A stretch of DNA of 8,652 nucleotides, from contig JAISUQ010000149.1 of assembly GCA_031272005.1 (NCBI GenBank), positions 1 to 8,652 on the forward strand. Direction: 5' to 3'. The notes beneath the pieces are model-generated. The model was not told the origin of the DNA and made no database searches. It worked only from the letters and a program-made list of their open reading frames with translations. Every line of letters begins with the position of its first letter. Position 1 is the stretch's first letter. Shown one piece after another: positions 1-5,893 of this stretch. Both the position numbers and the translations under genes were made by a program. Source of the DNA: Coriobacteriales bacterium. Lineage in GTDB: Bacteria > Actinomycetota > Coriobacteriia > Coriobacteriales > UBA8131.

Positions 1-617
1 CCCACCCGCTTCAGGGCTTTGCGCAACAACGAGATATGGGCTTCCACGTGGTTGCCGCCGGCCTCGCTGTCCCAGCCCCAGAGTTTGCGCAGGATGGTCT
101 CCTTGCCCAACAGCAGACCCTGATTGGCAATCAACAGCTCCAACAGCTGAGCCAGCTTGGGGCTGAGCTGCTCGGACTGCTGGCCGCAGGTTAAAAGCAG
201 CGCCTGAGGCGCCAAGCTGAGATCGGCGAACTTCAACTCATCGCTGGCAGGTTGTCCGAGGCTGCGCCGCCCCAAAGCCCGGATACGGGCCAGCAGCTCA
301 TCGGTATGGAAGGGTTTGGGGAGATAATCGTCAGCCCCGGCATCCAGGCCGGCGATCTTGTCTTCGGTGGTATTGCGGGCTGTGAGCAGGATCACCGCTG
401 TGCCGTCGCCGCCAGCCCGCAACTGCTGGAGCAGCGAGATGCCATCCAGCTTGGGCAACATGATGTCCAGGATGATCAGGTCGTAGACGCCACTTTGGGC
501 ATAAGCCAGGCCGTCGACCCCATCAAAGACGAGGTCGACGGCGTAGTTGTTCTTCTTCAGCACCTCGCCCACAGCACGGGCGATGTACTTCTCATCCTCT
601 ACCAACAGGATGCGCAC
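1..617 (-). CDS. OmpR/PhoB-family response regulator (3' end cut by window edge)
   Basis: DNA-binding response regulator of a two-component system: a partner histidine kinase phosphorylates the receiver domain, which then controls promoter binding by the winged helix. Translating the minus strand from a GTG at 617 gives the classic opening MRILLVEDE, with acidic-pocket residues E7/D8. The phosphoacceptor is D51 in the ILDIMLPKLDG stretch, the switch threonine is T79 in LLTA, and the conserved lysine is K101 in LPKPF. These define a full receiver (about residues 1-115). A winged-helix Trans_reg_C domain follows from about residue 127, with the recognisable NHVEAHISLLRKAL helix near 189-202. 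About 205 codons are present and the family usually has 220-235, so only the last wing is missing. The GTG start is chosen because it places the receiver motif exactly; a GGGGA lies 11 bases upstream, a poor ribosome site. It begins 17 bases after the stop of the Asp-box protein, suggesting co-transcription. The sensor kinase probably lies just beyond the left edge (inference). The target genes cannot be told from the sequence. Confidence 0.95.
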   Translation of the reverse strand, partial: MRILLVEDEKYIARAVGEVLKKNNYAVDLVFDGVDGLAYAQSGVYDLIILDIMLPKLDGISLLQQLRAGGDGTAVILLTARNTTEDKIAGLDAGADDYLPKPFHTDELLARIRALGRRSLGQPASDELKFADLSLAPQALLLTCGQQSEQLSPKLAQLLELLIANQGLLLGKETILRKLWGWDSEAGGNHVEAHISLLRKALKRV

Positions 618-634
618 GGGCTTACTGATCCCCG

Positions 635-1150
635 CTACTTGACCGCCGCGCCGCCACGGACGCTGACGGAGCCATCGCTGCCGACACTGACTTCCACATC
701 ATCAGGCGGCGTCTCGCTCCAGGTGCTGCCTCCGTCGCTGGAGTAGTAGGTCACGCCATCCTCGGTACGTACTGCCAGACTGGCTGTAGCACCGTCCGGC
801 ACGCCCAGGTAGGCGTCGGCACCCTCAGAGCCGGCCCCGACAATCACGAAGGACTGGCCATCCTCGGTGGTGAAGCCATAAGCGCCATCCGGCAGGCCTT
901 CGGTCCAGGTCGCGCCATCATCGGTGGAATAGCTGCTGCTGCCGTCCTCTTCGGTGCGTACCAGCACCGAGCCGGATTCCACTCCGTTGACATCCGTGAC
1001 CGTGAGGGTCAGTTCGGCATCCTCGCCTTCGGCCAGCGCTACGTTGGCGCTGTAGTGCAGATAGGCCATCAGGCTGAAGACCACGGCCAGGGCGGCCAGG
1101 GCGACGATCAACAGGCGGTAGCTTCTGCGGGGTTTGACTGTCTCTTCCAT
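635..1150 (-). CDS. Small membrane-anchored protein with two Asp-box (BNR-like) motifs
   Basis: I do not recognise this 171-residue protein as a named family. It has a basic cytoplasmic N-terminus (KPRRSYR), one hydrophobic segment at about residues 12-31 (signal anchor or uncleaved signal peptide), and then an acidic, Gly/Ser/Thr/Asp-rich domain predicted to lie outside the membrane. That domain has no cysteine. It contains two near-perfect Asp-box motifs (SxDxGxTW): STDDGATW at 75-82 and SSDGGSTW at 137-144, each inside a longer repeat that begins VRTE-DG. A third, partial copy (GSVSVRGG) closes the protein. Asp-boxes are beta-hairpin turns found in sialidases, sortilin-type propellers and other secreted proteins. 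Two copies are too few for a whole propeller, so no enzyme activity is claimed. The ATG at 1150 is preferred over an in-frame upstream start because AAAGGAG sits 9 bases before it. The gene ends 17 bases before the response regulator, so a sensing or accessory role for that system is possible but unproven. Confidence 0.82.
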   Translation of the reverse strand: MEETVKPRRSYRLLIVALAALAVVFSLMAYLHYSANVALAEGEDAELTLTVTDVNGVESGSVLVRTEEDGSSSYSTDDGATWTEGLPDGAYGFTTEDGQSFVIVGAGSEGADAYLGVPDGATASLAVRTEDGVTYYSSDGGSTWSETPPDDVEVSVGSDGSVSVRGGAAVK

Positions 1151-1159
1151 ATCGTTGTT

Positions 1160-1166
1160 CTCCTTT
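1160..1166 (-). promoter_or_regulatory. Ribosome binding site of the Asp-box protein
   Basis: AAAGGAG on the minus strand lies 9 bases before the ATG at 1150. It decides between that start and the in-frame start 23 codons upstream (1219), which would add a tail with no hydrophobic or domain logic. Confidence 0.7.
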
Positions 1167-1189
1167 AGCTCATTGCCAATACTTGTCGG

Positions 1190-1211
1190 TGTCTGCAAGG
1201 TACCCTTGACA
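1190..1211. promoter_or_regulatory. Imperfect dyad upstream of the Asp-box/regulator pair
   Basis: The 89-base spacer between the TIGR02206 gene and the Asp-box gene contains a two-part inverted repeat. Inner arms AAGG and CCTT flank a 3-base centre, and outer arms TGTC and GACA lie on either side, with two extra bases in one half. It sits about 40-60 bases before the Asp-box start codon and has no T-run, so an operator fits better than an intrinsic terminator. It could equally be chance. No convincing -35/-10 pair is visible around it. Confidence 0.25.
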
Positions 1212-1239
1212 ATGACCATCTTAGGCCGCCAAGCTCAAC

Positions 1240-2010
1240 TCAAGCTGAAATCTGCGGACTTTTTTCGCGGCGCCGCTGCGGCAGTATCAACAGAGCGGTC
1301 AGTCCATACAGCCAGGCTGCGACCAGCGGTAATACCAGATAGAGATAGAGCAATGGAACGGGCACGAGACTCCAGAGGGCCTCAAGTGCGCCCGAGCCAT
1401 CGGTGCCGAAGGTGAACAGGTAGTTGGCCGGCCCAAGGCCAACAGCCCGGATGGTCATGTTGACCATATGCATGACCGCCGTACCAGCCGCCAGGATGCC
1501 CAGCACCCAGGGAACGTCGCGCAGCTGCGGCTTGAACAGCCCCAGCGTCAGCAGGCTGACGCCGTTGACGATGTCGATGCAATGCATGCCGTAGTAGCCG
1601 ATGTTGCGCGGCAGCAGCAAATCGCCGCTGAAGGCTGCCACCGGTGAGACCATGGCCATCAGAGCGCCAAGCGGGGCGGTGTAGAAGCAAAACGCCGTGA
1701 GTCGCTCATTGCGCAGCATCAGAGCCACGGGTATCAGCCAGATATTGATGTTGCACAGCTGCAGCGGCAATTCCATCCAGATATTGAAGGTCTCCATGTT
1801 GTAATCGGCCATGAATTCCGCATCCTGGGAGAGATTATATTTATACCAGATAAACACCAGGAGGTTGAAAAGGCACAGCGAGATGACCAAGCTGCGACGC
1901 ATGGCCTCGTCGCGGTCGTGGTAAAGCAGTTTGATCAGTACAATCAGGGCGATGGTGATTGCAACCAGGATCCACCATACAGAGTTGAAAGGTTCGATGT
2001 TCAGACTCAC
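1240..2010 (-). CDS. TIGR02206/YwaF-family polytopic membrane protein (TMEM164-like)
   Basis: A 256-residue integral membrane protein with about seven hydrophobic segments (near residues 11-28, 40-56, 82-99, 106-126, 145-159, 166-185 and 212-244), a very short N-terminus and a basic C-terminal tail (QRRREK). Family signatures are visible: the LPLQLCN stretch with a membrane-embedded cysteine (C86), a histidine in GMHCID (H143), and a late ANYLF motif followed by a Pro-rich LVPVPLLYLY segment, matching the NY...PWPWY end of the TIGR02206/YwaF group. That group is related to animal TMEM164, which has been described as a phospholipid acyltransferase using a conserved cysteine and histidine. The bacterial members have no settled function, so a lipid-modifying role is only inferred. 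The start is a GTG at 2010; AAAGGAG lies 12 bases upstream, a somewhat long spacing. The gene is separated from smpB by 123 bases and from the Asp-box gene by 89, so it may be transcribed apart from either. Confidence 0.8.
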   Translation of the reverse strand: MSLNIEPFNSVWWILVAITIALIVLIKLLYHDRDEAMRRSLVISLCLFNLLVFIWYKYNLSQDAEFMADYNMETFNIWMELPLQLCNINIWLIPVALMLRNERLTAFCFYTAPLGALMAMVSPVAAFSGDLLLPRNIGYYGMHCIDIVNGVSLLTLGLFKPQLRDVPWVLGILAAGTAVMHMVNMTIRAVGLGPANYLFTFGTDGSGALEALWSLVPVPLLYLYLVLPLVAAWLYGLTALLILPQRRREKSPQISA

Positions 2011-2022
2011 GGTTGCGGGTTT

Positions 2023-2029
2023 CTCCTTT
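2023..2029 (-). promoter_or_regulatory. Ribosome binding site of the TIGR02206-family gene
   Basis: AAAGGAG on the minus strand lies 12 bases upstream of the GTG at 2010. It supports this non-ATG start; no in-frame ATG lies nearby that would keep the N-terminal hydrophobic segment with a better site. Confidence 0.55.
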
Positions 2030-2049
2030 GCTTCTCGGTTGGCCCTTGC

Positions 2050-2133
2050 GGGTGTTTGGGCAGACGGACGGGCATTTGGACTCCTTGACGGACAGGTGGA
2101 CGGAGGGCGGAGAGCGGATGGCAGAGGGCGGCC
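2050..2133 (-). other. C-rich, G-poor spacer after smpB (possible Rho-utilisation-like region)
   Basis: Read as RNA from the minus strand, the stretch just after the smpB stop is dominated by C, with few G and A, and repeats short CCGTCC/GTCCGTC words. It shows no stable hairpin and no T-run, so it is not an intrinsic terminator. C-rich, G-poor unstructured RNA is typical of Rho loading sites, so transcript termination here is a weak inference. Otherwise the spacer holds nothing recognisable: no tmRNA gene and no clear promoter. Confidence 0.25.
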
Positions 2134-2607
2134 TCATTGGCTACGTTGCTTGAGGGCCCGGTCGACCTCGCGTTTGGAGTCGCGCTCGGCTATAGAGGCC
2201 CGTTTGTCGTAGGTCTTCTTACCTTTGGCCAAACCCAGGTTGACCTTGACCAGGTTGGCTTCGTTGAAGTACAGCGACAACGGCACCAATGTCATGCCGG
2301 TCTGCTGGACTTTCTGGGCCAGATAGCGGATCTGCTTTTTGTGCAGCAGCAGCTTGCGCTTGCGGTCCGGGTCGGGGTTGGCCCGATTGCCATGGCTGTA
2401 GGGCTTGATGTGCAGGCCGTGCAGCCAGACCTCGCCGCCACGGATGATGGCAAAGGTGTCAGTCAGCTGGCCGCCGCCGTCGCGCAGTGAGCGGACTTCG
2501 GTGCCGGTCAGGGCGATGCCGGCCTCAAAGGTCTCCAGCACCTCGTAGTCAAAGCGGGCCCGGCGGTTGGCGGCCAGCTGCTTATGTTCCGGTTGCTTCT
2601 GAGCCAT
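2134..2607 (-). CDS. smpB: SsrA-binding protein SmpB
   Basis: SmpB binds tmRNA (SsrA) and delivers it to stalled ribosomes for trans-translation, which frees the ribosome and tags the unfinished peptide for proteolysis. The 157-residue length is normal. The family blocks are all visible: ANRRARFDYEVLETFEAGI (about 13-31), LTGTEVRSLR (33-42), the GEVWLHGLHI strand and PYSHGNR loop (58-75), RKLLLHK (84-90), and the C-terminal GKKTYDKR-IAERD-KRE tail (129-147) that enters the decoding centre as a helix. The ATG at 2607 starts 6 bases after the stop of the M42 peptidase gene, so the two are surely co-transcribed. The ribosome site is weak (AGG inside the preceding stop region), which suggests translational coupling. 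No ssrA gene is visible in the window. This is the last gene of the tight six-gene run that begins with ftsE. Confidence 0.98.
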   Translation of the reverse strand: MAQKQPEHKQLAANRRARFDYEVLETFEAGIALTGTEVRSLRDGGGQLTDTFAIIRGGEVWLHGLHIKPYSHGNRANPDPDRKRKLLLHKKQIRYLAQKVQQTGMTLVPLSLYFNEANLVKVNLGLAKGKKTYDKRASIAERDSKREVDRALKQRSQ

Positions 2608-2613
2608 GCTTGC

Positions 2614-3717
2614 CTACCTGGGGGTGAAGTCGGCCTTCTCATCGAGGTCCAGCACAAAACGGGTCAGGATTTTCACGGCATACTCCAAATCCACCAACTT
2701 CAAGACCTCGGTGGGCGTGTGCATATAGCGCAACGGCACCGAAATCAGGCCGGCGACTTTGCCGCCTCGGGAGAGTTGGATGGGGTTGGCATCGGTACCT
2801 GTAGCCCGGGGCTCGGGACCGATCTGGAAGGGAGTCTTGGTCTTTTTAGCGGCTGCCACCAGGCGCTCGAAGAGCACCGGGTTGATGTTCGGGCCGCGCC
2901 CGAGCAACGGGCCGGCGCCGGCTTTGGCCTCGCCGTAGTGGGTCTTTTCGATTCCCGGATAGTCGGTGGCGTGTCCCACCTCGGCACTGATGCCGATAAC
3001 CGGATTGACACCATAAGCGCTGGTAGCGCCGCCGCGCAGGCCAATCTCTTCCTGTACGGTGCCGGCAGCGATCACATCGCAGCGGGCGCCACCGGCCTTC
3101 TTGACTTCCTCGAGCACGCGGGCGGCGATCCAGACGCCGATTTTATCGTCAAAGGCCCGGGCTACGGCAAAGCCGTCACCGAAGGTCTCAAAGCCCACGC
3201 CGTAGGTAATCACATCGCCGATGCGGATCAGCTTTTTGGCCTCTTTGCCGCTCAGACCGACATCGATGAATAATTTGTCAATTTTAGTAACAGTTTTACG
3301 CTCGTCCGGATCGATCAGGTGAATCGGCTTGCGGCCCATCACGCCGCGCAGCAGTTGCGGCTTGTTGGGGTCCTTGCCGGTGCCATAGACATTGACCCGC
3401 GTACCCGGCAGGATGGCTGCATCCACGCCGCCGATGGCATCGAAGGAGATGTAGCCATCATCGCTGATGTACTTGACCATCATGCCAACCTCGTCAATGT
3501 GCCCGGCAATCATCACACTCGGCGCCGGTTGACTCTGGCCTTTGGCCGGCGGCTTGGCTCGCAACGTGGCATGGACGCTGCCTAAGACGTTGGTCTCAAC
3601 AACGTCAGCCACGCCTTTGAGGCGTTGACGCAGCAGCTCGGCAGCCGGCACTTCATAGCCACTGGGCGACGGCGCTTCGGTCAGGTCGCGGAGGAAGTTC
3701 AGGTCTTTTTGGTTCAT
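2614..3717 (-). CDS. M42-family metallo-aminopeptidase (glutamyl aminopeptidase/TET-like)
   Basis: A cytoplasmic two-metal aminopeptidase that trims short peptides left by larger proteases; family members often form 12-subunit tetrahedral cages. The 367-residue protein shows the M42 order: APSPSGYE (15-22), first metal ligand H73 in AGHIDEVG with D75, the bridging aspartate in RAFDDKIG (D190/D191), catalytic E223 and metal ligand E224 in TVQEEIGLRGG, the HATDYPG block (249-255), and the last histidine H333 in RYMHTPTE. E246 (ISAEV) stands where most members have Asp (V-D-V-T), a conservative but notable change in a metal position. A dimerisation/lid subdomain fits residues 75-180. The ATG at 3717 is chosen because AAGGAG lies only 5 bases upstream. 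A GTG at 3753 overlapping the rnr stop would add 12 residues and is less likely. Substrate preference (Glu/Asp, Leu or other) cannot be read from the sequence. Confidence 0.93.
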   Translation of the reverse strand: MNQKDLNFLRDLTEAPSPSGYEVPAAELLRQRLKGVADVVETNVLGSVHATLRAKPPAKGQSQPAPSVMIAGHIDEVGMMVKYISDDGYISFDAIGGVDAAILPGTRVNVYGTGKDPNKPQLLRGVMGRKPIHLIDPDERKTVTKIDKLFIDVGLSGKEAKKLIRIGDVITYGVGFETFGDGFAVARAFDDKIGVWIAARVLEEVKKAGGARCDVIAAGTVQEEIGLRGGATSAYGVNPVIGISAEVGHATDYPGIEKTHYGEAKAGAGPLLGRGPNINPVLFERLVAAAKKTKTPFQIGPEPRATGTDANPIQLSRGGKVAGLISVPLRYMHTPTEVLKLVDLEYAVKILTRFVLDLDEKADFTPR

Positions 3718-3722
3718 CAGTA

Positions 3723-3728
3723 CTCCTT
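3723..3728 (-). promoter_or_regulatory. Ribosome binding site of the M42 peptidase
   Basis: AAGGAG on the minus strand sits 5 bases before the ATG at 3717. It favours this start over the in-frame GTG at 3753 that overlaps the rnr stop codon. Confidence 0.75.
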
Positions 3729-3749
3729 GGTTGAGCTTGTTTTGGGTAC

Positions 3750-5870
3750 TCACTGTATCACAAACAGCAGCTGATGGCGGCTGTTATCAATGTCCTTGAG
3801 AATGACGTCGACCGGTTGGCCGAGCCGGAAGGCCTGGCCGCTGGTCGGGTCACGATAACGCTGACGGGCCATCTCGTACTCAAAATCCCCGGGCAGACTG
3901 GCGGCTGCGACGAAGCCATCGGCGGTGGTACTGTCCTCGCGCACATACAACCCATAAGTGTTGACGCCAGTGATGATGCCGGTAAAGTGCTCGCCGATAC
4001 GCGGCGCCAGATACTCCACCAGCTTCAGGGCGGTTGCCTCAAAGGCGGCCCGCTCGGCCTCGCGCTCCATGTTCGAGCTGTGCTGGCAAATCCAATCCAA
4101 CTGGCCTTGGGTGGAGCTGAGCCAGGCAGGTGGCTTGGGTTGCTTGGACGGCTTGGACTTGGCCAGCTTTGCCGGCCCCGGCCTGGCCTGCGACCCGGGC
4201 TGAACCTGTGGCTCACTGAGAGCGCCAGCCTCCATCTGTGATTTGCCCAGTGCTTCTTTGAGCAGGCGGTGGACCATCAAATCGGGGTAGCGGCGGATTG
4301 GCGAGGTGAAGTGGCAGTATGCCGTCGAAGCCAGACCGAAGTGTGTGGAGAATTTCGGAGCATAGCAGGCTCGCTTCATCGCCCGCAGCAGCAGGCTGCT
4401 GATCAGATAGTGCTCCGGGCGGCCGGCGCTCTCATCAAGCAGCTGTTGGATCTCGTGCGAGTTTGTCGGTGGCCCCTGGCGGCAGTAGCCAAACTCCTGC
4501 AAAGTGGGCAGCAGCTCCTCCAGTGCGCCCGGGGCCGGATGATCATGGACCCTGAAGACCATGGCCGCCTCCTGCTGCAACATCCAGGCGGCAACCTGCT
4601 CGTTGGCCAGAATCATCGCCTCTTCCACCAGCGCCGTCGCCCGCGTCTTGCTGCGCAGGCGCACCTCGACAGGCGCGCCATCGGCATCCAGCAGCACCTT
4701 GGCCTCCACGCCGGCAAAGTCGATGGCTCCGCGTTGACGACGACGCTGCTCCAGCCTGGTGGCCAGCCTGTCCAGGTTGCACAGCCTCTCGGCGACTTCG
4801 GCAGCGCAGGGCGGCTCGATGCTGCTGCCACCCGTGATGATCTCCAGCGCCTCATCGTAGGTCAAGCGCGCCCGGGAACAGATCAGGGAGGGGTAGAATT
4901 CGCTGCTGAGCACGCTGCCGTCTTTGGCCAGCAGCATATCCACCGTAAAAGCCAGCTTGTCCTCACCGGGGCGCAATGAACAGAGCTCGTCGGAGAGCCG
5001 GGGCGGCAGCATCGGTAACACCCGATCGGGCAGATAGACACTGGTGGCCCGGCGCCGGGCATCCATGTCGATGGCGCTGTCCCAGGGCACATAGGCGCTG
5101 ACGTCGGCGATGTGCACGCCCAGGCGCAGCTGCCCGTCGACGTAGTCCAGCGACAGGGCGTCATCGAAGTCCCTGGCGTCTTCGGGGTCGACCGTGAAGA
5201 TGCAACGCTGGCGCAGATCCCGACGCGGCAGGGCACCCGCAGCGGCCTGGGCGGGGGCGGTCGGGGCGGCGGCCTGTTCGGCTTCGGCCAGAGCTGCGGC
5301 GGAGAACTGCGTCTCCAGGGCATGCTGGCGGATAATCACCTCAATGCCCATCCCCTGTTCGTCCTGGCGGCCGAGGATCTCTTCGATGTAACCTTGGGCC
5401 GACTGGATGCGACCGGGGTAGGCGGTCAGTCGCACCACCACCACATCACCGTCTTTGGCAATCAGGCCTTCAGCCCGCCTGTCCAAAAAGATGTCGTACT
5501 GAATCCGTTCGTCGTGCGGCACCACCACACCCAGGCCATTGGCAAAGTGCATGGTGCCCACTACCGTACTATGGGCTCGCTCCAATACCCGGGTCACGCT
5601 GCCCAGCAACTCCCGATCGCCCTCGCCGCTGCCATAGCGCAGCTGCTGAGCGCTGGGTCTTTGCATGTATTGCCGACGCTGGGCTTCCAGCTTGCGCAGG
5701 CGCTGCACCTCCACCACATCGCCATCCATGGCGCCGCGCAGATGACCGCGCAGTACAAAGTATTCACCCTCGGGAGTATCCACAAAACCATAGCCTTTGA
5801 CAGCGATGGAGATGACTCCGGCACTCAGATGGCGGGGTTTGCGGCGGGCTTTTTTGTGACGGCGCGACAT
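3750..5870 (-). CDS. rnr: Ribonuclease R (RNase II/R family 3'-5' exoribonuclease)
   Basis: A hydrolytic 3'-5' exoribonuclease that degrades structured RNA and, with SmpB-tmRNA, the mRNAs freed from stalled ribosomes. The 706-residue protein starts with a basic tail (MSRRHKKARRKPR). A first cold-shock-like domain follows (about 16-56, GYGFVDTPEGEYFV), then a second (about 100-165, GLGVVVPHDERIQYDIFL), an Ala-rich linker (191-215), and the RNB catalytic domain. Its active-site string is DPEDARDFDDA with D228, D234, D236 and D237, equivalent to D272/278/280/281 of the E. coli enzyme. Later RNB markers are YLPDRVLPMLPPRLS (279-293) and HFTSPIRRYPDLMVHRLL (520-537). A C-terminal S1 domain spans about 626-704. 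Two oddities are a Pro/Lys/Gln-rich insertion of about 50 residues (541-590) inside the RNB domain and the absence of the usual basic tail after S1. The N-terminal helix-turn-helix of some RNase R proteins is also missing. The ATG at 5870 lies 23 bases after the ctpA stop, with a weak ribosome site. Confidence 0.96.
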   Translation of the reverse strand: MSRRHKKARRKPRHLSAGVISIAVKGYGFVDTPEGEYFVLRGHLRGAMDGDVVEVQRLRKLEAQRRQYMQRPSAQQLRYGSGEGDRELLGSVTRVLERAHSTVVGTMHFANGLGVVVPHDERIQYDIFLDRRAEGLIAKDGDVVVVRLTAYPGRIQSAQGYIEEILGRQDEQGMGIEVIIRQHALETQFSAAALAEAEQAAAPTAPAQAAAGALPRRDLRQRCIFTVDPEDARDFDDALSLDYVDGQLRLGVHIADVSAYVPWDSAIDMDARRRATSVYLPDRVLPMLPPRLSDELCSLRPGEDKLAFTVDMLLAKDGSVLSSEFYPSLICSRARLTYDEALEIITGGSSIEPPCAAEVAERLCNLDRLATRLEQRRRQRGAIDFAGVEAKVLLDADGAPVEVRLRSKTRATALVEEAMILANEQVAAWMLQQEAAMVFRVHDHPAPGALEELLPTLQEFGYCRQGPPTNSHEIQQLLDESAGRPEHYLISSLLLRAMKRACYAPKFSTHFGLASTAYCHFTSPIRRYPDLMVHRLLKEALGKSQMEAGALSEPQVQPGSQARPGPAKLAKSKPSKQPKPPAWLSSTQGQLDWICQHSSNMEREAERAAFEATALKLVEYLAPRIGEHFTGIITGVNTYGLYVREDSTTADGFVAAASLPGDFEYEMARQRYRDPTSGQAFRLGQPVDVILKDIDNSRHQLLFVIQ

Positions 5871-5893
5871 CGCAGACTCGATACAGTCCGAGC

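Noticed and set aside
252..746. Plus-strand open frame of 164 codons opposite the response regulator and Asp-box genes
   Set aside because: The opposite strand encodes a complete receiver domain with all key residues, so this frame is a shadow.
1261..1276. GC palindrome GCGGCGCCGC next to a T-run, resembling a terminator
   Set aside because: It lies inside the C-terminal codons of the TIGR02206-family gene. In the transcribed direction the stem is followed by A rather than U residues, and on the plus strand the T-run comes before the stem.
2011..2133. Possible tmRNA (ssrA) gene beside smpB
   Set aside because: The 123-base spacer is too short. It lacks the tRNA-like ends and any Ala-rich tag reading frame ending in LAA.
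1841..2137. Minus-strand open frame of 98 codons spanning the spacer after smpB
   Set aside because: It overlaps the start of the TIGR02206-family gene in another frame, is Pro/Ser/Arg-rich without a domain, and has no good ribosome site.
2584..3273. Plus-strand open frame of 229 codons opposite the M42 peptidase gene
   Set aside because: It is a mirror of a clearly coding minus-strand frame, with no recognisable motif and no ribosome site that stands out.
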